Shown one piece after another: positions 1 through 6,966 of a DNA stretch of 7,907 bases; position 1 is the first letter of the stretch, and each line of letters begins with the position of its first letter. The translations under genes were made by a program, and so were the position numbers. The stretch is from contig CANRHO010000030.1 in the NCBI GenBank assembly GCA_947630435.1, positions 1 through 7,907 on the forward strand, written 5' to 3'. The DNA comes from an uncultured Bacilli bacterium. Its GTDB lineage: Bacteria > Bacillota_I > Bacilli_A > RF39 > UBA660. The notes under the pieces are model-generated. The model searched no databases. It saw only the letters and a program-made list of their open reading frames with translations, and had not been told where the DNA came from.

Positions 1-1710
1 ATAACACTCATTAATAATTTTTCTTACTTCATTATCTATCTCAAGTGCTACTTGATCTGAAAAATTACGATTTTTATTATAATCCCTTCCTAAGAAAGAA
101 CTTCCTTCTGGAGTTTCTAACTGAACTGGTCCTAAACTTGACATACCATATTCAGTTACCATACTTCTTGCAATTTTAGTTGCTTTTTCAAAATCATTAT
201 GTGCTCCGGTTGTTATTTCTTTAAACACAACTTCTTCTGATACACGACCTCCTAATAGACCCATTATTTGTTCTAATAACTCTGTTTTTGTAGCCGTATA
301 TTTTTCTTCTTTAGGAAGCATTAGGTTATATCCACCAGCTTGGCCTCTTGGGATAATTGTTACTTTTTGAACATCATTTGCATTATCAAGCTTAATACCT
401 AATACTGCGTGCCCAGCTTCATGATATGCCACCAATTTCTTTTCTTCACTAGTATATTTTTTCGTTATTTTAGCTGGTCCCATAATTACTCTATCAATTG
501 CTTCATCTATTTCAGCCATAGTAATCGCATTTTTTTCTCTTCTTACTGCAAGTAAAGCTGCTTCATTAAGCAAGTTTTCTAAATCTGCTCCTGAAAATCC
601 AACGGTTCTTTTTGCTATATTATCTAAATGCACGTTTTTAGATAACACCTTATTTCTTGCATGAACTTTTAATATTTCTTCCCTTGCTTTCATTTCTGGT
701 AATGCAACCGTTACTTGTCTATCAAATCTTCCTGGTCTTAAAAGTGCTGGATCTAAAACATCAGGTCTGTTTGTTGCAGCGATAATAATTATCCCTTCAT
801 TAGCACCAAAACCATCCATTTCGGTTAGTAATTGATTAAGGGTTTGTTCCCTTTCATCATGTCCACCACCAATACCAGTACCACGCTGACGACCTACTGC
901 ATCAATTTCATCAATGAAAATTAAGCATGGTGCATTTTGTTTAGCTTGTTTAAACATATCTCTTACACGACTTGCTCCAATACCTACGTATAGTTCTACA
1001 AAGTCTGATCCTGATATAAAGTAAAATGGAGCATTAGCCTCACCTGCAACAGCTTTTGCAAGTAACGTTTTACCAGTTCCCGGAGGACCTACAAGTAATA
1101 CTCCTTTAGGTATTCTAGCTCCCAATTTAGTGAATTTTTTTGGATTTTTTAAAAAGTCTATTAACTCTTGTAATTCTTCTTTTTCTTCTGGTAATCCTGC
1201 TACATCTTTAAATGTTACCTTACCCTTATCAGGGTTAAGTTTAGCCCTACTTCTTCCAAAATCCATTGATCCTTTTTGACCACTTATTTGCCTTGTAAAA
1301 AACCAAAAAGCTAATCCTATTAAAACAATATATGGTAAAACATTCATTAAAAATACATACCATGTGCTTGACGTAGGATCGGATTTTGAAATTATTTTAA
1401 AATCTTTCTTTTCACTTGCTTTTACTATCTTTTCTACTACGGTATCAGAAAGTGGTGTTTTAACACTAAAAGTTTCTCCTTTTTTAGCATCTCTTAAAAC
1501 TCCAGTCAACTGATAAGTATACGCAGACGTAGATGGAGTAATCACTACTTCTTTAACATTGTTTTTAGATAAAGCTTTATTAAACTCATTATATGTTAAT
1601 TCCTTATTCATATTATTAGTCATGTTATAGAAAAATAATATTGCTAAGCCTATAACTAATAGCATTAAATAAGGAAACATTCCCTTTTTTATATTTTGAT
1701 TATTTTGCAT
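1..1710 (-). CDS. ftsH: ATP-dependent zinc metalloprotease FtsH (3' end cut by the window edge)
   Basis: FtsH is a membrane-anchored AAA+ protease that unfolds and degrades membrane and some soluble proteins as a hexamer. The 570 visible codons give two membrane segments (about residues 12-28 and 118-138) flanking a small extracytoplasmic domain. The AAA+ module follows, with Walker A GPPGTGKT (208-215), Walker B LIFIDEID (263-270) and the second region of homology with arginine fingers in RPGRFDR (325-331). The M41 peptidase domain has the zinc site HEAGH (430-434) and a likely third ligand Asp506 in TGAHND. Family members are usually about 600-680 residues, so only the C-terminal end is missing and all catalytic parts are seen. 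The pore loop reads YVG (241-243) where FVG is usual. The start ATG sits 9 nt after a strong AAGGAGG and overlaps the end of tilS by 11 bp, so co-transcription and coupled translation are likely. No hpt gene lies between tilS and ftsH, unlike in Bacillus. Confidence 0.98.
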   Translation of the reverse strand, partial: MQNNQNIKKGMFPYLMLLVIGLAILFFYNMTNNMNKELTYNEFNKALSKNNVKEVVITPSTSAYTYQLTGVLRDAKKGETFSVKTPLSDTVVEKIVKASEKKDFKIISKSDPTSSTWYVFLMNVLPYIVLIGLAFWFFTRQISGQKGSMDFGRSRAKLNPDKGKVTFKDVAGLPEEKEELQELIDFLKNPKKFTKLGARIPKGVLLVGPPGTGKTLLAKAVAGEANAPFYFISGSDFVELYVGIGASRVRDMFKQAKQNAPCLIFIDEIDAVGRQRGTGIGGGHDEREQTLNQLLTEMDGFGANEGIIIIAATNRPDVLDPALLRPGRFDRQVTVALPEMKAREEILKVHARNKVLSKNVHLDNIAKRTVGFSGADLENLLNEAALLAVRREKNAITMAEIDEAIDRVIMGPAKITKKYTSEEKKLVAYHEAGHAVLGIKLDNANDVQKVTIIPRGQAGGYNLMLPKEEKYTATKTELLEQIMGLLGGRVSEEVVFKEITTGAHNDFEKATKIARSMVTEYGMSSLGPVQLETPEGSSFLGRDYNKNRNFSDQVALEIDNEVRKIINECY

Positions 1711-3040
1711 TTGTTCTTTCCTCCTTAAAGTACTCTAATATTATATCATACTTTCCTGTTTTTGATTTATCGTATTTAGATTTTTTAAGGCCCGGAAGCC
1801 ATAAAATTCTATCTTCACTATCAACTAAAATTGGATAATTTTTTCTTTTGCACACATCAACTTTTTCATTAATAAAAATATCTTTTATTTTTTTTGAACC
1901 ATTAAGTCCTAAAACATCCATTTTATCACCATTCATTTTATTTCTAACATACAACGGAAGACTTATATCACTACTATTTAAAACACAAACAAAATTAGAT
2001 GTTCCGCTTAATTTATCAACTTTTTTTATAGAATATTTATTTGGTAAAAGAAGATAATCTTCAAAAAGATAGCGGTAGCTATTATACTTAGAATCATTAT
2101 CGAAATATATCTTATTATAGGATTTAATTAAAACTTTTTTATTTGGCATTGATATTTTATCATTTGTTTTATTTGAATTAATAAGATCCATAACTAAAAG
2201 AACGTGTCTATTATCAATACTTTTAATTTCATCTTTATATTCATCTAATAAATATTTCTCTATTATTTTTTTTCTGATTAAACCTTCCTGTTTTTTTATT
2301 TCAGCGACGTCAATTATTCCGTCTTCTACTATTTTTTTATAATATTTTAAAACTATTTTATCTATGTACGTTTCATATTCTTGTAATTGATTTGAAAAAC
2401 TTAAAAACTTCCTATGAACGTTTTTATTTTCTTTTTTTAAAAACTTTAACACGTTGTTTCTATATCTATTTCTTGTATATAAGTTGCTATTATTAGATTT
2501 ATCCACAGCATAAGGAATATTATTTTTATTACAGTATTTTTCTATTTTATCTTTAGTTATATAAAGAAGCGGCCTTATTATATAGTAATCTTTTCTTTTG
2601 CTTTTTAATACTATACCAGCATATCCTTTAATGTTTGAGCCTCTTACCAATCTCATTAATATTGTTTCCATTAAATCATCTGCATGATGAGCGGTAAATA
2701 AATATTTTGAATTATATTTGTTCATAACAGAATCAAAAAACGTATATCTTTTTTCTCTTGCTTCTTCTTCGGTAAAATTATTATTTTTATATTTATCTAT
2801 TTTCATAAATTCAAAGTATATTTTGTTTATCTTACAATACTTTCCTAGCAGCTTTGCTTCATTATCACTTTCTTTTCTATGATTATGATGCACATGAGCA
2901 CATATTATTTTGTTATCAGGATATTTATTTTTTAACAAATGTAGCAAAAACATAGAATCTGAACCATAAGATACTGCTACTACAATTGGCATGTTTTTCT
3001 TTATTTTTAAAGTATTTAAAAAACCATATACTTCATTCAT
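1700..3040 (-). CDS. tilS: tRNA(Ile)-lysidine synthase TilS
   Basis: TilS uses ATP and lysine to convert C34 of the CAU-anticodon tRNA-Ile to lysidine, switching it from Met/AUG to Ile/AUA. The product is 446 residues, a normal full-length form. The N-terminal PP-loop ATPase domain (about 18-200) has an ATP loop at 24-29, the HVHHNHR segment (49-55), the AHHADD motif (117-122) followed by METILMRLVRG, RPLL (156-159) and the RNRYRNNV substrate-binding segment (190-197). A helical middle region follows, and a TilS C-terminal domain spans about 363-440 (PLYVRNKMNGDK at its start, ILWLPGLKKSK near its end). The loop reads SYGSDS instead of the usual SGGxDS, so Tyr25 replaces the first glycine. 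The start is supported by AGGTGAT just upstream, and no earlier in-frame start with a better site was seen. The gene overlaps ftsH by 11 bp. The protein is very Lys/Asn/Ile/Tyr-rich, as expected for an AT-rich genome, and it is less conserved than its neighbours. Confidence 0.96.
   Translation of the reverse strand: MNEVYGFLNTLKIKKNMPIVVAVSYGSDSMFLLHLLKNKYPDNKIICAHVHHNHRKESDNEAKLLGKYCKINKIYFEFMKIDKYKNNNFTEEEAREKRYTFFDSVMNKYNSKYLFTAHHADDLMETILMRLVRGSNIKGYAGIVLKSKRKDYYIIRPLLYITKDKIEKYCNKNNIPYAVDKSNNSNLYTRNRYRNNVLKFLKKENKNVHRKFLSFSNQLQEYETYIDKIVLKYYKKIVEDGIIDVAEIKKQEGLIRKKIIEKYLLDEYKDEIKSIDNRHVLLVMDLINSNKTNDKISMPNKKVLIKSYNKIYFDNDSKYNSYRYLFEDYLLLPNKYSIKKVDKLSGTSNFVCVLNSSDISLPLYVRNKMNGDKMDVLGLNGSKKIKDIFINEKVDVCKRKNYPILVDSEDRILWLPGLKKSKYDKSKTGKYDIILEYFKEERTNAK
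1720..1726 (-). promoter_or_regulatory. Ribosome binding site of ftsH, inside tilS
   Basis: The minus strand reads AAGGAGG, a near-perfect Shine-Dalgarno sequence, 9 nt before the ftsH ATG at 1708-1710. The same bases encode the Lys-Glu-Glu stretch close to the TilS C-terminus. Its position fixes the ftsH start and supports translation of ftsH from the tilS message. Confidence 0.9.
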
Positions 3041-3043
3041 AAA

Positions 3044-3050
3044 ATCACCT
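3044..3050 (-). promoter_or_regulatory. Ribosome binding site of tilS
   Basis: The minus strand reads AGGTGAT, complementary to the ATCACCT found near the 3' end of Bacillota 16S rRNA, only 3 nt before the ATG at 3038-3040. The short gap is normal because this matches the 3' half of the full AAGGAGGTGAT consensus. It supports the chosen tilS start. Confidence 0.75.
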
Positions 3051-3063
3051 TAACGTATATTGT

Positions 3064-3081
3064 AACACAAAAAACACAAAA
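3064..3081. repeat. Two adjacent copies of a 9-bp direct repeat in the tilS leader
   Basis: On the plus strand AACACAAAA occurs twice back to back (3064-3072 and 3073-3081); the minus-strand message therefore reads TTTTGTGTT twice. It lies between the probable promoter and the tilS ribosome binding site. The unit is low in complexity, so it may be simple replication slippage. No function can be assigned. Confidence 0.7.
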
Positions 3082-3090
3082 CAACATAAA

Positions 3091-3118
3091 ATTATATTGT
3101 TTTATTTAATTTTAAAAA
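3091..3118 (-). promoter_or_regulatory. Probable sigma-70/sigma-A promoter of tilS-ftsH
   Basis: The minus strand has a perfect -10 TATAAT at 3091-3096 with a weak -35 (TTTTTA, 3113-3118) after a 16-bp spacer, in a T-rich stretch. Transcription would start near 3084 and give a leader of about 44 nt before tilS. The region is so AT-rich that TATAAT can arise by chance. However, the terminator after rpoC means the tilS-ftsH pair needs its own promoter, and this is the best candidate seen. Confidence 0.5.
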
Positions 3119-3303
3119 AAATAAAATCTTTATCTTTTCTGATATCTAATTATAACTATTTGATTTTTTTCTTTAATATATACATCTTTATAAATCATTT
3201 AACTGTAAAAAACTTAACTAATTACGTTGAACATAAAGTTATGTGTAATCATAAGATTTATTTCGTAACTATTTACTTTTTTATAATTTAGTATTTATAT
3301 TAT
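3100..3303. other. AT-rich spacer between the rpoC terminator and the tilS promoter
   Basis: This is the only sizeable non-coding part of the window. It is extremely AT-rich. I see no tRNA, no riboswitch or T-box-like structure, no obvious inverted repeat and no credible gene. Short open frames on both strands lack a ribosome binding site and recognisable sequence. Confidence 0.7.
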
Positions 3304-3304
3304 G

Positions 3305-3335
3305 AAAAAAGAAAGTTAAACTAAACTTTCTTTTT
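3305..3335 (-). terminator. Rho-independent terminator of rpoBC
   Basis: A 12-bp perfect inverted repeat (3306-3317 with 3324-3335) encloses a 6-nt loop. In the rpoC direction the arm AAAAAGAAAGTT is followed by the loop, by AACTTTC and then by a run of T down to 3305. The outer A:T pairs of the stem also form the U-tract, so the effective stem is AAAGAAAGTT with few G:C pairs. The hairpin begins within the rpoC stop codon (3334-3336), leaving no 3' untranslated gap. The symmetry means it could also act on plus-strand transcripts, but no plus-strand gene is present. Confidence 0.85.
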
Positions 3336-6300
3336 AATCAACTAATTGCTCTTCTAATACATCAAGTGCATCATCTTCTACTTGTTCACTTTCTAACTTG
3401 TATTTAACATTAGAATAATATTTAGAACCAGTACCTGCTGGAATAAGTTTACCTAGTAAAACATTTTCTTTAAGACCAGTTAGATGATCAACCTTACCTT
3501 TTATTGCGGCATCAGTTAAAATACGAGTAGTTTCTTGGAATGATGCTGCTGATAAGAACGAATCAGTTTCCAAGGATGCTTTTGTAATACCAAGCATTAT
3601 TGGACGACCAGTTGCTGGTTTTTTTCCTTGAATAATTGCTTCTTTATTAATTTTAGTAAATTCATGCATCGAAACTAATTTACCTGAAACTAACTCTGTT
3701 TCTCCACCATCAACTATCTTTATCCTTGCAATCATACGACGCGCAAGTATTTCAATATGTTTATCAGAAACATCAACACCTTGTGATTTATAAACCTTTT
3801 GTACTTCCTCCAAAATATAATTTTGAGCAGTTATAGGATCTGTTACCGCAAGTAACTCTTTAGGATTAATAGAACCAACATTTAGTTTATCTCCTGCTTT
3901 AACAACTTGACCCTTTTCAACACAAAGTTTAACACCATAGTTAGTTGTATGCTCTCTTGATTCTACATCATTAGTAATTTCAATTTTATATTTACCATTT
4001 AAATCTTCTATTTTTGTTATCTTACCATTTATTTCGGCGATTGTTGATTTTGCCTTTGGTATTCTTGCCTCAAATAATTCCTGTACACGCGGTAGACCCT
4101 GAGTTATATCCTCTCCAGTTGCAACACCACCCGTATGGAACGTTCTCATTGTAAGCTGCGTACCTGGCTCACCAATTGATTGTGCCGCCATAATACCAAC
4201 TGCTTCACCAATTTCAACAACATTTCCAGTAGCTAAATTGTTACCATAACAATGTCTACATACACCATTTTCGGTTTTACAAGTTAAAGCTGTTCTTATT
4301 TCAACTTCCGTTATACCAGCTTTATCAATTTTATCTGCAATTGGTTCAGTAATTAATTCATTTTTATCAATAATTAATTCTTTTGTCTTTGGGTTAATAA
4401 CTTTCTTATTAGTAAAGCGTCCAACTATACGTTCGTGAAGGCTTTCAATCGTAGTTCCAGCATTTTCATCAATAAACGCTGATACTAAAACACCTTGCAT
4501 GGTACCACAATCTTCTTCTCTTACGATAACGTCTTGAACAACATCAACTAAACGTCTTGTTAAATAACCTGAGTCTGCTGTTTTTAATGCGGTATCAGCA
4601 TTACCCTTACGGGCACCGTGAGTAGAAATAAAGAATTCAGAAACCGATAAACCATCAATAAACGAAGATGTTACTGGAATTTCCACTGCTTCACCATTTG
4701 GTTTGGCAAGTAATCCACGCATACCTGCAAGCTGTGTAAATTGTGATAAATTACCACGAGCTTTAGAGTTTATCATCATCATAATAGGATTATCTGATGG
4801 AGCTTCTACTTTTTCTTTTAACTCAGCTTGAACTTGGTTAGTGGCATCATTCCATACAGCACATACTTTCTCGTAACGTTCTCTATCAGTTATTAAACCA
4901 CGTCTGTATTGTTTATTAATTGTATCAACTAGTTTTTGAGATTTTTCAACTATTTCATGTTTATGTTCACTTGTTTCAACGTCTGCAATAGATATTGAAA
5001 TACCAGATAACGTTGAATATTTAAAACCTAGATCCTTTAGACGGTCTAACATTACTGAAGTTTCAGTAGTTTTATAACGTTTAAATATTTGGGCTATTAT
5101 ACTTTTTAAAGCCCCTTGCGGAAATGGTTTTACTAGTTCCATATTTTTAATAGCTTCTGGAATGTTAGTTCCGTAAGGTAAGAAATATTTCATTGGAGTT
5201 AAATTTTCAAAATTATCATCAGTTGGTTCATTTATATATTGAAATCCATCTGGTAAGATTTCGTTAAATTTTAATTTCCCAACGGTCGTTACCAAATACA
5301 TTTGTTTTTGTTCTTCAGTAAACATTTTATATTTTAGTGATTTTGCTGGCAATGCAATTCTTGCATGCAATGTAAGCTCTCTTCTTTCATATGCCTCAAT
5401 TGCCTCATTTGCATTTTTAAATATTCTTCCTTCTCCTTCAATTCCTGCTTTCTCCATAGTTATATAGTAATTACCTAATACCATATCCTGAGATGGAGTA
5501 ACTATTGGTTTCCCATCTTTTGGAGAAAGAATATTATTTGCACCAAGCATTAGTATTCTAGCTTCAGCTTGAGCCTCTTCAGAAAGAGGAACGTGAACAG
5601 CCATTTGATCACCATCAAAGTCAGCGTTAAATGCTGCACATACAAGTGGATGTAATCTAATAGCTTTACCACTAACTAATTTAGGTTCAAATGCTTGAAT
5701 ACCTAATCTATGAAGTGTTGGAGCACGGTTTAACATTACTGGGTGTTCTTTTATAACATCTTCTACTACATCCCATACTCTTTCATCTTGATTTTCAATT
5801 AATTTTTTAGCAGACTTAATGTTATGAACAATATCTCTTTCGACTAAACCATGTATAACATGTGGTTTAAATAGCTCAAGAGCCATTTCTTTTGGTATTC
5901 CACATTGATACATTTTAAGAGTTGGTCCAACAGCAATAACACTACGTCCAGAATAATCAACACGTTTACCAAGTAAGTTTTGACGAAAACGTCCTTGTTT
6001 TCCTTTTAACATAGAAGAAATTGATTTTAATGGCCTATTTGATGGACCAGTAACATTTCTACCACGTCTTCCATTATCAAATAACGCATCAACTGCTTCT
6101 TGGAGCATACGTTTTTCGTTTTGAACAATTATTGATGGAGCATTTAATTCAAGTAACTTCTTTAAACGATTGTTACGATTTATTACACGTCTATATAAAT
6201 CATTTAAATCACTTGTTGCAAAACGTCCTCCATCTAATTGAATCATTGGTCTTAATTCTGGAGGTATAACAGGAAGCGCTGTTAATATCATCCATTCAGG

Positions 6301-6966
6301 TTTATTACCTGATTTATCAAATGAGTCTAAGATATCCAATCTTTTTAATAGTCTTACTCTTTTTTGCTCAGGAGCATCTTCTAATTCTTTTTCAATTGCT
6401 TTTATTTCAGATTTAACATCTATTTCTTTAAGTAGTTTTAATATTGCTTCAGCTCCCATACCTACTTCAAAAGTATTTCCATACTTTTCATAATAAGCAC
6501 GATATTCTTTATCGGATAAAGTTTGTTTCTTTTCCAAAGGTGCAGCTCCCGGATTAATTACTACATATGATACAAAGTATAATACTTCCTCTAAGTCTCT
6601 TGGGGACATATCTAACACTAATCCCATACGTGATGGAACACCTTTAAAAAACCATATATGAGATACTGGAGTAGCAAGTTCAATGTGTCCCATACGTTCA
6701 CGACGAACTTTTGCTTTAGTAACTTCTACTCCACACCTATCACATATAATATCCTTATATCTTAATCTTTTATATTTACCACAAGCGCATTCATAGTCTT
6801 TAGTTGGTCCAAAAATTTTCTCACAAAATAATCCGTCTCTTTCTGGTTTTAAAGTACGATAGTTAATTGTTTCTGGTTTTTTAACTTCTCCATAAGACCA
6901 TTCACGAATTTGTTCGGGTGAAGCTATAGATATTTTGATTCCTTCAAATCTATTTGCATCTAACAT
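3334..6966 (-). CDS. rpoC: DNA-directed RNA polymerase subunit beta' (RpoC)
   Basis: RpoC forms half of the RNA polymerase active-site cleft and holds the catalytic magnesium. The gene is complete at 1210 residues, close to the roughly 1200 of Bacillus. The N-terminal zinc site is C60, C62, C75, C78. The clamp coiled coil that binds sigma spans about 259-300. Switch-2 lies at about 321-344. The catalytic motif NADFDGD (447-453) supplies Asp449, 451 and 453. The bridge helix is at about 771-810, the second zinc site is C820, C896, C903, C906, and the trigger-loop start LTMRTFHTGG is at 938-947. There is no large trigger-loop insertion of the proteobacterial type. The start MLDANRFEG matches the usual Bacillota N-terminus. 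Its ATG shares its A with the rpoB stop (TAATG), with AAGGGG 10 nt upstream inside rpoB, which points to coupled translation. A terminator follows directly, so rpoC ends the transcript; the rpsL-rpsG-fusA genes common downstream in Bacillota are absent here. Confidence 0.99.
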   Translation of the reverse strand: MLDANRFEGIKISIASPEQIREWSYGEVKKPETINYRTLKPERDGLFCEKIFGPTKDYECACGKYKRLRYKDIICDRCGVEVTKAKVRRERMGHIELATPVSHIWFFKGVPSRMGLVLDMSPRDLEEVLYFVSYVVINPGAAPLEKKQTLSDKEYRAYYEKYGNTFEVGMGAEAILKLLKEIDVKSEIKAIEKELEDAPEQKRVRLLKRLDILDSFDKSGNKPEWMILTALPVIPPELRPMIQLDGGRFATSDLNDLYRRVINRNNRLKKLLELNAPSIIVQNEKRMLQEAVDALFDNGRRGRNVTGPSNRPLKSISSMLKGKQGRFRQNLLGKRVDYSGRSVIAVGPTLKMYQCGIPKEMALELFKPHVIHGLVERDIVHNIKSAKKLIENQDERVWDVVEDVIKEHPVMLNRAPTLHRLGIQAFEPKLVSGKAIRLHPLVCAAFNADFDGDQMAVHVPLSEEAQAEARILMLGANNILSPKDGKPIVTPSQDMVLGNYYITMEKAGIEGEGRIFKNANEAIEAYERRELTLHARIALPAKSLKYKMFTEEQKQMYLVTTVGKLKFNEILPDGFQYINEPTDDNFENLTPMKYFLPYGTNIPEAIKNMELVKPFPQGALKSIIAQIFKRYKTTETSVMLDRLKDLGFKYSTLSGISISIADVETSEHKHEIVEKSQKLVDTINKQYRRGLITDRERYEKVCAVWNDATNQVQAELKEKVEAPSDNPIMMMINSKARGNLSQFTQLAGMRGLLAKPNGEAVEIPVTSSFIDGLSVSEFFISTHGARKGNADTALKTADSGYLTRRLVDVVQDVIVREEDCGTMQGVLVSAFIDENAGTTIESLHERIVGRFTNKKVINPKTKELIIDKNELITEPIADKIDKAGITEVEIRTALTCKTENGVCRHCYGNNLATGNVVEIGEAVGIMAAQSIGEPGTQLTMRTFHTGGVATGEDITQGLPRVQELFEARIPKAKSTIAEINGKITKIEDLNGKYKIEITNDVESREHTTNYGVKLCVEKGQVVKAGDKLNVGSINPKELLAVTDPITAQNYILEEVQKVYKSQGVDVSDKHIEILARRMIARIKIVDGGETELVSGKLVSMHEFTKINKEAIIQGKKPATGRPIMLGITKASLETDSFLSAASFQETTRILTDAAIKGKVDHLTGLKENVLLGKLIPAGTGSKYYSNVKYKLESEQVEDDALDVLEEQLVD

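Noticed and set aside
1848..2057. Plus-strand open frame of 69 codons antisense to tilS
   Set aside because: It is a shadow of tilS on the opposite strand, with no ribosome binding site or domain.
3130..3198. Minus-strand open frame of 22 codons (MIYKDVYIKEK...) upstream of tilS
   Set aside because: A stop codon sits directly before the ATG, there is no Shine-Dalgarno sequence, and it is too short to judge. Its charged composition is the only hint of coding. Conservation in relatives or ribosome profiling would be needed to revive it.
3097..3291. Plus-strand open frame of 64 codons in the spacer, opening with TTG
   Set aside because: It has no ribosome binding site, is dominated by Ile/Phe/Tyr/Asn/Lys as any AT-rich random sequence would be, and overlaps the probable tilS promoter. 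Nothing in it is recognisable.
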